A DNA stretch of 64,000 nt from NCBI GenBank assembly GCA_944472135.2, contig CALYDD020000378.1, positions 1 through 64,000 on the forward strand. Reading direction: 5' to 3'. Under the pieces are notes generated by a model that had not been told where the DNA came from, did not search any database, and saw nothing but the letters and a program-made list of their open reading frames with translations. Below, in pieces: positions 36,263 through 48,689 of this stretch; position 1 is the stretch's first letter, and every line of letters begins with the position of its first letter. Source of the stretch: Trichobilharzia regenti (lineage: Eukaryota; Platyhelminthes; Trematoda; Strigeidida; Schistosomatidae). The translations under genes and the position numbers were made by a program.

Positions 36263-37575
36263 ATATAAGAAATCGCCACTGCAATTTCACGATATAGCAG
36301 AACAAAATGTTTGAATAGCTTATATCGCTACCGTCTCATTAGCCAGGTACAGCCTGACGAAATAAATTAGGTTACGTACGGAAATATCTTAAAATTCTAG
36401 GGAATACTACAGAATGTTACCTTAAAAAGGACTTGAATACTAATGAAGAGTACTCGGAAAATACACCTTTATATCTTAAACACTGAAGGTTGAAGTTTAA
36501 ATAGAAACCAAATTATCCAAGATAGAATATCAAAGGAGTTGTGTTATAAGAACAAATGGTGGTGGATAGTATGATAAATAATTAACTGATTAGTTGAGTA
36601 ACAGTGTGATGGGATCAACTGAAATAATCTAAACCAGTAATAACCGATAGACATTACGGCGAAGGAGAAGATGACCAATTCAAGATCAAGTAATTAAATT
36701 AAAGGGGGAGTAAGGACATCTAGTTGCCAGGATAAGGAAGGACAGACAGCTGCCTCTTTCTGAACGCGAATTGAGTTTCAGAAATTTCACTGTAATTGCT
36801 TTGCTTAACCTAAAAAGAAATGAATAATTCAACCTTTTGAAAATTTTATAGGATTTCATGCTGTGTACCTTGAGCGCCTTGTCCATAGATTACCAGACAC
36901 TTTGAAATGCCATGTCTCCTTGAGTTCCATATTTTAATGTCTTAAATATCCTCAACAGAAAACTGCTTGTTGGCTTAGAGAGTATTTGAAATCAATTCGC
37001 TGAGTGATGACTGTGCTCACCATGGAAGATCCATTTCATTTCACCGAAAGCCTGAAACACACGAACATTTCCAACAGGTTCATGATGTCATCTGATGCAA
37101 CATCCATATTCATAAAGATTCCACCTAATACAACTATCGATTTTATTTTTCAGCGTTCTGATCTTCATTCTATAAACACCTACTACTAGTGCATTCCTTG
37201 GATATATAATTCCAGTTTGACAGCACATTTTACCATTGAAATGATGGTGGAGATTTGAGAAATCCACTGAGCAGACATCTATATATCTAAACCTGATAAA
37301 ACACTGTAGTCGATGGAACAACGCCTTATGGATGACACATTTGTGGTATGCCAGAAATAAAGTCATGCGTCCAACCTACCTTGACTGTCCAATAACGCAC
37401 ATAAAAATACTAACTTCAATATGTAAAATGAAAGTGATGCGAAGTTTCATTTTCTTGATATTGACTGGTGACGTCTGGAAGATGACATTCGGCAGAGACC
37501 AATTCACTGGAAGCTTTTATGGAATGGACGATACATGGAGTTCCCCACTGCATCCACGCAACGAATGTCAGATTA
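36262..37575. repeat. Inverted 3'-flank block of gene B, containing old PLE sequence on plus
   Basis: This block is the reverse complement of the corresponding flank of copies A (about 4.7-5.47 kb) and C (about 53.8-55.07 kb). For example, 'CATGGAAGATCCATTTCATT' at 37020 is inverted relative to 54310-54330. Gene B itself, starting just to the right, is not inverted. On plus, 36960-37190 reads PFHFTESLKHTNISNR, then SSDATSIFIKIP, a decayed PLE RT motif. 37330-37560 holds the decayed segment that reads LKGQFMHFQEF in the C copy. No functional coding capacity. Confidence 0.7.
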
Positions 37576-37702
37576 TTTATTTGCTACTGATTTTTGATAT
37601 TTGACGTCTTTGTTGAAATAAATGAGAATCTGAATTTTATTATCGATTTTATTACATTATTAAAAGTAATATACACATTGAAATCGCTCAGCCAATTATC
37701 TG

Positions 37703-40700
37703 CTACAATTCCAAATATTTATCTGCACTTGTGCCATATAGATGACGCCCACCGGTTTCCTCTGTACGATTTATTGATACGATGAAGATGGCCATCTCCG
37801 TTGAAACGAGCAAATGCAGCCAGACAATTAACATGGCACTTATCAATCCACAGAGTACGTGTTGATCATTTCGAAATGTGAATCGTCTGTCGCCAAGAAT
37901 TGCTTGAACAATGATAGCTATCTCCTGAAAATGAAAGACCATCGTGTTAAGGCGTATTCGTGTCCAGTATGTATAAACATCCTGGTATATTTGAATGAAG
38001 CATGAAGTATCGACTAACTGATAAAAATCCCAATGCCCTTCCTAACATGGAATGAAAGGTGAAAGCACGAAATCTTATCACTGGCTAAATGTTATTTCAT
38101 CAGTCATTCATAAATATTAATATGTATTTGAAAAATATTGAATATCCAAGCAAGCAGTTGCAAGCGATAACAATAAACTGCTCAAGTAAAGAAACCTGAT
38201 GGGCATATTGGAATCCCAGCTTCTGGCTTAATTTTCTGCTACTCTATATCAGAAATGTTAACCTTCTCATAACCCATTGTGCTCCAATGGCGAATATTTG
38301 AATTTGATGGTGATTCTGTTTCTAATGCTGCTTGCATCCTCCCCAACATTTATGAACCTTAACGTGTCTTGAAGCAGAATCGATCACTGCACAGAAGTCT
38401 TCTTTTGATGAGGAGATTTATAAAGATATAAAGGAAAACTGTAGCTCGACAGTGGTGGTGGAATCTCTCATATTTATAAAATTTGATAGTCATATATAAG
38501 AAGGGATAATGAGTATTGTTGGGGGTATAAATCTGAGTTTAGCAATGATTTAGTTCATGATACAATCACGTTAAGTTAAAGCTCAAATTAAATCAACCAA
38601 AATGTGAAGCAACCATCATCCATCGTCGTATCCCTGACATGGCAATCCTTCAGATTCTGATAAACACTTGTTGAAATTTTTCAATGGACTCATAGAAAGC
38701 CCAGTGGATGACTCTTTATATTTGAAAACCATTTGAATTAGACGACAGCTGCTGCGTTAAATCTCACATTCAGTGAGGAAAACGAGAGTGACATGCATTT
38801 TCTGTTGGCAATCAATAGACTCTACGATATAGGGAACATTGAGCTTCAACACTGAACAAAATTAGACACAAATGTTGGAGTGTATTTGTCCCTTTTTTAA
38901 AATATGAGGGCTAGGGTCTTGGTTGATATCCTGATTTAGAAGTGCATCCGCTGCTTCAGCTATCTACTTTATTCAGTACACTTAAACTGACAAAAACCAG
39001 CTACATTTACAGAAGTGCAAATCTATCTTTCAAATGATCGATTGAAAAACCTACCGAAATAACTGTCCACATCATGGCGAATCCACACAGTATTATGAGT
39101 ATCTGCCAAGAGAATGAAGAACAAAATTAGTAATTCAGCTCAAACTGCATAGAAATATGATAGTGAGTTTTGTTGCGCAAATCATTTTAGCCTATCGTCC
39201 ACGTCTGCTAATTATTCACACAGCTCGGTGTAATGATGCCTTACATAAGTTATAATAATCATAGAAAATATAAATCGAATGTGCAGACAACTTAACCTCA
39301 GTCACAGGGTTATCCACATCTCTACATCTAAACACTGGACTTGGTAATCCACTCCGGGAGACCGAATGAATTATCCTATTCCACGTAAGTTTTAGTATAC
39401 TTTTTGGTGTTTTCAAATTTATGCAGTCACTGGGGGTGTGATAGTATTAAACCCATATCTAACCATGCTTAGAACGAGTTAGTTAAGTAGGGCAAGCGAT
39501 GAAGACATCTGGCTTTAAATACAACGAACATCAATCCCCATCAATTGCAGGAATCCAGAAAACGTTGTCGTTCCGCTTATCTGACCAAGTCAGAATAGTT
39601 TGAACTACATGCGGGGTCATGGATGAAGATGTCATAGTCAGTCAGGAATGGAAAGGCGAGACACAGAGGTGTTCATGAATCTGAAAAGAGTCGTGGAGCT
39701 GGTAACATCTGATACACACAATCAGATCCGAGATGTGTAAATTCACGGTTCTTTTACCCGATAACTAGCTAGAATGTGTAAGCAATAATTTAGTCTATTA
39801 GTGAATTTCCTGGCTTCCAAGATGAATCTTTTCGTCATTACCCTGTAAAAAAGACAATCCCCCCGCAGAAGGGTAATCGATACTGTTGACTGCATACTCG
39901 TTGTTGAAAGATGGGTGACAGAAGTAGATTTAAGCGTCTTCAAATGGCAGTGGAGTATCCACTCCCATTTCATCTGTCTGACGGATTTTTAACATTTCAA
40001 TACGATGTCGCCTTGTTCATGCTGCTATCCACGCAGTCCTGTCAGCTTCAATTATACTGTCAGTGTTCCACGTCCTCCATTCCTTTTTCATCGAAGAAAT
40101 ACGGATATGTCAATTGACGTCAAAGACCTTTCATCGGCAGCGTCTTTGTGGCCTAATGATTAAACAGAGAAAGAGATTTTTCTACCATGCTGTGTAGTTT
40201 CAGTAGTGATGAAGATGGTTTATACGCGGTTCGCCTGTCAGCTTCAAGCCCATTCTACCCTCTACTCCCAGATTACTAATAGTTAGTAAGCTGTACCATA
40301 TCTTTTAAACACATATCATTATAACCAAGTAATTTTTAATTCAGACCAACTAACAGTTCATCTAATTACTTACATCAAATTCTCGCCAGAATATGAAAGG
40401 GAAGAATATTATAACAAAGGCTAATTCCACAATGAAAGTGACGAGTATAAACTCCCCAAAGTTCCTGAGCACATCGAATCTGTTGACGACACTGACAGCT
40501 ACTACAATTCCCGCAATAATCACAGTAATTGTCCATGTGACTAATGTCCACCAGAATTGTAAGTTGATGAGTGGAACAGCTGCAGCAAAGGCAACGATTA
40601 TTGTCTGAATGAGGGATGAAGAGAAGCGAACAATAATGAAAAAAATGAAGTACATCAGTTTCCAAAAATCGTTTTTGAAAATGAATGAATCTAATGAACT

Positions 40701-43700
40701 CGTGTTGCAGTTTGTAGTCAGTTGGAAGGAAGCGGTGAACCTTGGTACTCAAATTATAGACGAGCCATAAGATGGCATACATACCTTTACTCAGTAATTT
40801 TATGCTGCATGCCGTTAGCAGCTAAAATATAAGAACACTGATTTCAATCTCACATTACCACAAAGTTAAGATATGCCGCTTATGAAAAAAGTTGGGAAGA
40901 TGTTTTCAGCTCATGGGTTTATCTCTATTTCCTGGAAGGTATTTATCCAGTTGTTCGGAAATAACGCAGTTGATATTTGTAAGCTGGCAGGAAGAGATGA
41001 ATCCTTATATTCAGGTTCCGAGTAATTCATTTGTAGTCGTATGTACCTAAAAATAACTATCATGCCAGAAGCCTGACCAATAATATTCAACCGAAAGTCT
41101 ACTGTAACCGCATTGACACTGGTTTAGCTATGATATTGCTGGGAACTAACCATATATCTGTTTTGTAAAGAATTAGGAAATGATAAGCAGTCAATAACTC
41201 CACTTTTCCTTTTGAGGAGGAGGTTATAATGGAATTCACTATTCTTTTTAAAATTTGATCATCTATATTCCTTCGTGTCACATAGTTCACTAATGTGCTC
41301 CTACTGAGCTGTGAGTGTTTCAAGAGCGACTGTACTTGGTTTAATATTTCTAATATTCGGGGTTCCAGACAGTAGGCAATACTGGATCCACTTCAAAGCT
41401 GTTCCTTTCATGTAAGAATAGTAAATACCATATTCGTCGCACTTTTTGCCTGTGAATCAGCCTTTTAGGGATAATATGACTTCGTTCTTTCTCTTGGTGT
41501 GAAATCCATCCCTTAACTCTATCAACTTCATGTGGATTCAGCCTTAATATAAAATATTGGAATGTGGAGTTATCCGAGTAGGAACAAGCGAAGCATATCT
41601 TTATGTGAACATCTAACAGTCAGATGTGCAAGAGGAAAATATTATTGTGAATATAGTACTTTCATAAATCAGTTGACTTAAAATTATGAATGGCAGAACG
41701 GACTCCACTTACAGCAATTATCAAGTAGATGTAATTGAATGGGAAGGCGAACTGTAACTGCGGTATTAAAAGCATCTCCAGCTGCAGAAATGTTCCCAGA
41801 ATTCTGTATTAACACAAACGAAATAAACAAGAGTTATAAAGTTCAAGTGAACTTTGAGGAAGATATGAGAGAATAGTTCCAAAATAATCGGGCGACGAGT
41901 TAGAAGCAGACATATGTATACATTATACTACATATCTGCAATGATGCATACTAAGGTAAAGAAAGTTATAAAGACTGGGTTTCTGCAGATCATTTTGTAC
42001 AGGATGAGGAATGGGAAGGATAGACATTGACTATAATTGTGTTGATTCAATATGACGATTGCTACCAGACTACTCAAACTACAGACTGATTAATTCGTAG
42101 GACTGTCATAAATAAGTTGTCGTTTTCACAGGCAAAACGACATCTCATCTGGTAATACAGCGGATTCAGTAATCAAAGTTTGAATTTCTTCTGATATATG
42201 AGATATTATTCGTTGACATGAAGTGTTGAGTTGCTCATACAATCGGTAGGTGTCAGTATTCTTCAGTCTTTCTCACTTAGTTCACCATCAGTTTTCATAT
42301 GTCACGTTTATAGCTCAAACCTCTTGTAATGATGGTGTTCATATTAAACAGAAACCACTTCCACGTCACTAATTGGATCTTATTAGCTTATTCATTGTCT
42401 TTCTCTTGGCCTTACTGTCTACGGTATACGTTCCCATGAGATTTACAATAGATAGAGTGATATGGGTAAAATGGATATAAACGTCAGTATTATACGTACC
42501 CACACATCCATGGAAACCAAGGACTTTCCGTCATCCATGTACGAAGTTCCGGACTTGAAAACATTTCAGTGACAATATTAAGTCAACAACACATAACTTA
42601 CACAGATAACACGACAGCGCAGATTCCCCACACAATTGTTATCTGTACTGATACTATGATTAAAGTCTTTGAAAAATGAATGGATTTCAAAAATGGCGCT
42701 GATACCTTCCAAATAAACTCCCTGGTCTTCGTTCAACAGGAAACTGGCTGGAAATAGACTTGGTTAATTCGGTTATATGTGATAACAGTGGGGAACATAC
42801 ATCTGTGTTACTTTGTGAATTTGCTAAATCTTGAGCTGAAGGCGGTTCATCCGTTGGAGCGAATGGGGGGATTGTTTGGTTTTCATTTTTGACTGATAAT
42901 ATTTTCAAATGGTTCATAATAAATTAAAAAAGGAGAAAAGAAGAAGATTTGATGGTAGCCTTATGAATTAACAATGAACTACTCGAGATTTCTTGACTCA
43001 CGAATACAGCTCTAACCAAATGGTCGAATGCAGAGAATCTGTTTATTTCATTTTTGATGTCACAAAATCGTGTTGATTTCGCACCTTGTGTCGAAGCATG
43101 CACGCAGTAGCACTGATACTTAATCCTTCTCCTTGAATCATCATGTTTCAAAAACGGAAAGTGGACTTGCATAAAATAACATACTCTGCATATTGCGTTT
43201 TTCGCATACGCACATTTTACTGTTGTCACAGGCGAAATATATGATGTGAGTAACTCAAATACTTGCATACCAGTTCTGTAGCATCATTCTACATTCTACG
43301 TTATCGAGTCTATGCCGAACGTACTGAGATGTTCACTCAGTGTTCAAAAGACTCTTCCAATTGGAGTAAACATCACTAGATATAACTGTTTCTCTTATTT
43401 ACTTTATGTTAGTCAGTCTTTTCTTAAGTAGTGAGATAATCCTTCAGACCGCGAAGTCGACAAACTCAACACATCTACAGTCAGCTGAAATAAGAATGTA
43501 CACTCAACATAAGGTACACTTACAGGGCTTGGCGAGTTGATCAAATATTTCATGCATAATCATATGTTGTAATAGAATCTTTAGAATGACAGTGTTGAGT
43601 TACAACATTAGGTGAAAAATTATGTCCAATGTTGATTGACATATGGTAAGTGTGTATGTGTCACAGAGCTTATTTACAGTATGAAGATATATTGGGGTAT

Positions 43701-44888
43701 ATTCTTTTTAAGAGTGTGAAACCTGTGTGGTTTCCTTGGGTTTGGTATCGCACGAACCAACATGGTGTTCATGAATAATAAATTAGCCAATATATATTCT
43801 GATTGTGATTGTCCTACGTATGATAAATCATAATGGTCGACAGTTTGCATCGGTCTTTGAAGACCAAGTCGGATTTCCAGACACTATTTATCACCTTAAT
43901 TCATTCTGAGAATGCTGTTTTGTGCGTGGTTGCACGACTAACTTAGACAGTTTTGAAACAAACACTACAGTTTTTCGGATCGATATTTATCCCTCTTTAG
44001 AGGTGGTGTTGAGTGTGGCGCAAACTATGTGCAAGTAAATCCCTGTTGAACAGTCTAAATGAAGAATCGTGATATCTATATAAATCTATGATGTCCAAAT
44101 ATATTAAAGATTAGTTGTCTGGAGTCTTCGAATCTGAATATTCCAGATAGATATTTCAGGTTTATTCGTTCCATTAGTCGAAAAAAGCATAAGATACTAT
44201 AAGCGATTGAGGAGATAAATCTATGTTTCGCGTTACAATTTACAGCAGCATAATAATGTCTCTCATGACAGCTTCAATATCTTGATTTCGAGAGTATCCG
44301 TATTTATGTTGAGCAAGTTACGACTCATTCATAGTGTCAAGTTTCCATCAGACACACAATCCATTCGTCACTATTTAATAATGTCCATGACTAACTGTAT
44401 TCCCCCAACTATTTCAGTGAATATATGAGTGTCCAATCTGAGCGGAATCTTTCATTCAGTTAGAGAATAAGGAATTACTGAATTTCAAAGTGGCCGATTC
44501 AGTGAGAACTGTTTCAAAATAGTATTCAGCAAATCGGTAATTCTGAAATAATAGAGAAGATGTGTAGCTCAGGTGTATGATTTGCAATAATAGTGTTCTC
44601 TGAGCTGGTTGGTTTAATTGCGTAGCTTTCGCTGAAGATGTTTTCTAGAAGGACGAGAGGATGTCATAGCTTTTGAATACGTATTAGTTACTGTCGTTCA
44701 TCAAATACACCACACTGACACGTAACATAAGATAAGGTCGTGAGCAGTACGACATCATAACGAACAGCCTCATGTAAGCATTACAAGTATCAGGGTTGAA
44801 AGTAAAACTAGGGGGAATATATTTTCAGATGTACAGTAGAATTCACACATAAAACAGAAAACTTACCCTCGTTCGATGAATTTGTCAT
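37703..44888 (-). pseudogene. Gene B: TMBIM-like copy with a one-base deletion in exon 3
   Basis: Predicted exons on minus: 44867-44888, 42801-42892, 42706-42743, 42602-42666, 42500-42553, 41713-41803, 40374-40604, 39055-39102, 37703-37924. All splice borders follow GT/AG and all sizes equal those of gene A except exon 3, which is 38 instead of 39 bases. In A and C that exon reads VERRT(W/R)EFIWK; in B one base is lost around 42725-42731, giving VERRPGSLFG and a frameshift before TM1. Everything downstream is otherwise open, including FWWTLVTWTITVIIAGI and AILGDRRFTFRNDQHVLCGL. So either a recent pseudogene or a one-base sequence error. The protein, if repaired by the true sequence, would have the same layout as A. 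Confidence 0.75.
39820..40260 (-). mobile_element. Degraded RTE endonuclease fragment in intron 7 of gene B
   Basis: Counterpart of 8060-8360. It keeps 'CATTACCCTGTA', 'CATACTCGTTGTTG' and the 'GTATCCACTCCCATTTCATC' stretch that matches the RWNG-coding region of E1 (about 2830-2860). Confidence 0.6.
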
Positions 44889-46060
44889 TGTCGAGATTGT
44901 ATTAACTGCAGAAATCGTGGAATAAATGTGCAATCGATTTAAAAATATCAGCATATTTGAAAATCAGTAAATGCGAATTTATATGAGCAAAAGTGTTGAC
45001 ATTGATGAATTGCAACACGAACTTTGATATGAGAGAAACAACCAATGAGACAAGTGAATTAGAAACTAGACTACTTGAAAAACTGTCTGAGTAGACGCAA
45101 AAAAATAAAGTCTCATAGAACTGTCGGAATACAGAAAGCACGTTAGTTAGAATACTGAATAAAAGGCGTCTACTTTGAGCAGATAAATAAAACAGAATTG
45201 AACTATCATGGCGTAATGGCAGTTCGGGAGCCAGTTAGCACCATTTGCTGCTGAATGTTTACTTCAGCATACTTGAAAATCCCTCATAAATGAGAATATA
45301 TAACTTCGTGGAGTTGTTAGTCAAGGTGTTGGCCAAAAAAATGTGAGAAATGGAACAAAATATGAAAATAAATATTCCGTTGTATGCAGTCGAAATGGAG
45401 TCTAACTTAATAGAACGCGAGGCTAAAAATAAGCACTAATTTTAATGCATGAGTCTAAGTAAGAGTGAGAGCTACAGGTAGAATTCAAATTCCAAATTAA
45501 AGCGTCTATCAATAGTGCGTTTGCGCTCTTCACATTATTATGAGAATTGACAAATAATGGCTAGTTTTTAATGAGACAGCTGAACTGGAATATCAGTTAT
45601 CTAGTTGATGAAGAGAATGACGTAGGAATCTATTCAATCAGAGTGAAATTAAAGAAAATGGTTGCATCGAATCGAGATAGCCCTATACATTTTGCCTTAT
45701 TGGTGCACCGAATTACTGTCAGGATTAAATATTTAGTACATGGTGTCTGATTTGGAAGATGTTAGGTGCATTTATCCGCACATGTGATTTCTATGAATGA
45801 CTTATTTACGCGTTTTTCTTTGAGCTAGACAGATATTTTCTACATTACAATGTCTACGATACCTAGGGGAGACGCACACTTTAAAAGTCATAAAGTTTTG
45901 GTACCCTCAGACTCAGAGTGATCAAGATTACATCAACGACTGCCCTCTGTATAACCATCGAGTTTCAGCGACTTTAAATCTGGAGTGTTTGTCTGTTCAG
46001 CTGTGTTAGTGGAAGTTAGTTCACAGTTTTTCTCCACCTGAATAAAAAGGATGAAATCGC
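44889..46060. other. 5' flank of gene B
   Basis: Matches the flanks of A and especially C (59983-61155), for example 'AAAGCACGTTAGTTAGAATAC' without the RTE insertion seen in A. No gene. It presumably carries promoter elements, none identified. The last part contains 'AGTTAGTTCACAG' and 'GAATAAAAAGGATGAAAT' shared with C. Confidence 0.5.
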
Positions 46061-46213
46061 ATAAGTTACTATGTAATTAGCAAAGTGAATCGACCCTTTC
46101 ATTGTTCATCTTTCTGTAATTTTACAGTGTCACACTTTCTATCGTTTACTTATAACTTTGCTATTTTATTTTAAATTTTCAAGTATCGGTTTTGTAGGGA
46201 TTTTGTTTGATTG

Positions 46214-46415
46214 CATGGAGGATTTAATCATGAGCTGACATCAGTTAGAGAACCACTGAAAACGAGCTCGCATTGTAACCAGAAGGTCCTGGGTTCGAAT
46301 CCCGGTGGGCGCTTACTGCTGGAGAGTGCCAAACTAGGACGAAACAGCTGTCCAGTACTCCCGAGTTTTCCAATGGTTCTCTAACTGATGTCAGCTCAGG
46401 ATTAAATCCTCCATG
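46214..46415 (+). mobile_element. Sm-alpha-like short element with terminal inverted repeats, B box and hammerhead core
   Basis: A 202-base element bounded by 42-base inverted repeats (46214-46255 and 46374-46415) with one mismatch. Inside are a pol III B box (GGTTCGAATCC, 46292-46302) with a tRNA-like T arm, and a hammerhead ribozyme-like core. This part resembles schistosome Sm-alpha SINEs, known to carry hammerhead ribozymes. It has no coding capacity and would be moved by LINE proteins (inference). Confidence 0.7.
46314..46357 (+). ncRNA. Hammerhead ribozyme-like core (probably impaired)
   Basis: Stem I is TACTG (46314-46318) with CAGTA (46353-46357). The CUGANGA box reads CTGGAGAG (46319-46326). 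Stem II GTGCC / GGAC is closed by an AAACTA loop with one G-G mismatch. GAAAC is at 46341-46345. A minimal stem III AGCT follows, then the GTC cleavage triplet at 46350-46352. The conserved A after CUG is G here, which should impair cleavage. Schistosome Sm-alpha hammerheads share this order and the very short stem III. Confidence 0.65.
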
Positions 46416-46667
46416 TATTTTATTTTAGTTGTGATTACTATTGTCACTACAATTTTATACTTTATGCATATTCTTCTCCATATTGCATACAGTAATTTGC
46501 TATGTAGCTGCTATAACAACGTTTTATTATTACAATTATGTGATGTTTATTTTTATTTTTTTGTCGTTTTTGAGTAAATTAGATGCAATATTGTACTGAA
46601 TGCTGAAAATTCCTTGCTGTATCATTAGTACTGTTTTTTGGAATAATGGGAATTATTATTATTACTC

Positions 46668-47045
46668 CTTGGTTGACTCAGTTAATCCTGCTGTTTCTTT
46701 CTCCTCCTCTACATTTTCGTGAATTAGCGTTTCTCATCATTCTATCCTCTAACTCGTTTCTTTTCTGAGTACTTTTGTCTACAAAAGGGTTGATTCGCTA
46801 ACTGGACATTTAGTCCTTCGTCACCTGTCGTTTCATTGAGATGATGCTTGCCACATTTCTATCATTTCTAGTGTGAATCTATTCATCATTTCCTTTGCCT
46901 GACTACGTTTTCAATATCAACCTAAGCATGAACACACTCCTCTTTTACAACTTAGATATCTTTTTACTAACATCTATTGGTTATTTGTTCTGATCACCTT
47001 ATGCTGTTAACTTGACCCCATGTACCTAAAACTGACTAAATGAAA
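46668..47045 (+). repeat. Block shared with 61165-61527, possible PLE 5' region
   Basis: Nearly the same sequence lies directly before the P2 coding region ('CTAACTCGTTTCTTTTCTGA', 'GGGTTGATTCGCTAACTGGA'). Here it stops at 'CTGACTAAATGAAAT', exactly where PLE coding begins in the other copy. It may be the leader of a PLE whose body was lost. Confidence 0.55.
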
Positions 47046-48100
47046 TAACTCTTTGAGTGGTAAAACATTCCAATGAAAAATCTGCATATTAGGTTAGAGC
47101 CGATGATGGGGAACTAATTTAAAGAGAATGTGTATTTCTTCTCTGAATGTGTTTTATTTTTATAAATGCGTAAATGGGAATTCGGAAATTACTAAGCATG
47201 AATAGATTTTGTCTTCTCAAACGTGCTAAAATAGTCATTATTTTGTCATGAAATATTCCTGGACCCAGTATATTCGCCTGTGATAAGTTTGGAAAAGGCT
47301 GAAGGATGGGCCTGAGTCTATCTACTCCGTGTGAAAACAGCATAGTCACTTATTTAACTTATAAGCGCTTCTCTTGAATGCGCTTTCGATGAAAGCACAG
47401 TAAAGTGACCATATGGAATTGCGATGGCCACATGGTGTTTGAGCATTTTGGGCTTCAAAGGAAATGAGGTTATCAGTTAGAGAATTGTTAACAGTCTAGA
47501 AGTCCGGAAGAAATTCGCTCTTCAGATTGCAAACTGTAGATTCCATAAACTGCTTCTCTCATCCGAATGACAAGCATGAACACAGTTTTGGTATTGCTAT
47601 CTTCATGTCATTAGTGGCATCGAGAGCTCCGAAGAAGTGGAAAGCAATGGCTTCCAGGATCATGACAGAAATATTTAATCGAAACTAAGGAAGAAATATT
47701 TTAATGTCAAGAAATAGAAAATTAACCCTTTGGATTCAGGACCGACAAACGCAGGACAAACAGATTTAGATCACTAACCAGAGTAAGGAATCTTCGAGAT
47801 CCAGTATGAAACGGTAAAAGAAGCTGCAGATAGAAAATAACTGGAATTTACAATTTATGCAGCCAGCTAAAACCGACAACAGAAACGAAAGTCAAATAGA
47901 GATTCGTTCTGAGGTACAGTGTCCTTCTCTGAACGCATGATGATTACAGCAGCTTTATTCTGGATAAAATGTCTACACAATATGCACAATTCGAAAGGGT
48001 AGGTTATCGCAAAATATCTCATCAACAGCCAGGATCTGAAATATATTATTTAACGCGCTATTGTTAGATCTTAAGCTTAATTAATCTCTTACACTACCCG
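47046..48100. other. Flank sequence shared with module A
   Basis: From about 47250 it matches 17356-18200 in the same order. No gene recognised. The open frames are short and differ from those of the A copy. Confidence 0.4.
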
Positions 48101-48560
48101 TGTTTCAAATGTTTTAAAGGATATACAACAGAACGCGATTTTACTCGAAAATTCTGTATAAGTAGTAAGCAAAAATATTCTGAAAGATTCTAATTCCTTA
48201 TAGACGTTTTGTTCAGAATAAATTATTATCATAATGTTTTTCAGCACTTAGTGTTTACACTGATTCTCATGCACTTGAATTGCAAATTTTCAGACAGATG
48301 TAAAAAGAGAACTGACTTTTGTCCCTCTTCTTAGCGCTTTGATTTTATTTTACTTCGACGTTCAGTTTGAGTGCTGTCTAGTTGTTTGATTATACAGAGA
48401 ACATAACGAACATCTGAGGACAAAGTACGAATTGAGAAAATCATCTTTCAAGTAAGTGGAGAATCCAAGATCACAAATAAGATTCGTTAATTTATTCTTA
48501 AAACAAATGTCGATGTTTAAATCACATCAGTTTCTGTTGATTAGATTGACGAAATACACC
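48100..48560. repeat. R1 flank repeat, copy 4
   Basis: Matches 18240-18700: 'TATACAACAGAACGCGATTT', 'CTGTATAAGTAGTAAG', 'GACAAAGTACGAATT' and 'AATAAGATTCGTTAATTTATT'. Non-coding. Confidence 0.65.
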
Positions 48561-48689
48561 TGGTTATCTGTTACCTTGACGATCTCCACAAGTGATCTGG
48601 TATACGCAATTCTGCTGGTTTTCTTGTTCTGCTTTATCCTTAACCTTCACCAGTAATGAGCGTAAGGTGTGTTAGTTGCACGAAAATAC

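Larger units (their letters stand above)
46062..46667 (+). mobile_element. Composite insertion absent from copy C (LINE 3' end plus nested ribozyme SINE)
   Basis: The flank reads 'AAAAAGGATGAAATCGCAT' then this insert, then 'TGACTCAGTTAATC'; in C the two flanks lie about 15 bases apart (61150-61180). The right end, 46570-46667, matches the 3' end of the CR1-like LINE at 26035-26110 ('GATGCAATATTGTA', 'AATGCTGA', 'TTGGAATA'). The middle holds the inverted-repeat element at 46214-46415. The left 150 bases are AT-rich and unassigned. Confidence 0.6.

Noticed and set aside
44553..44670. Stretch in intron 1 of gene B that differs from A and C
   Set aside because: It may be a small insertion, but it matches nothing else I could recognise and its ends are unclear.
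46276..46312. Possible functional tRNA from the GGTTCGAATCC box
   Set aside because: There is no matching A box or acceptor stem at the right distance; the box belongs to the SINE with the hammerhead core.
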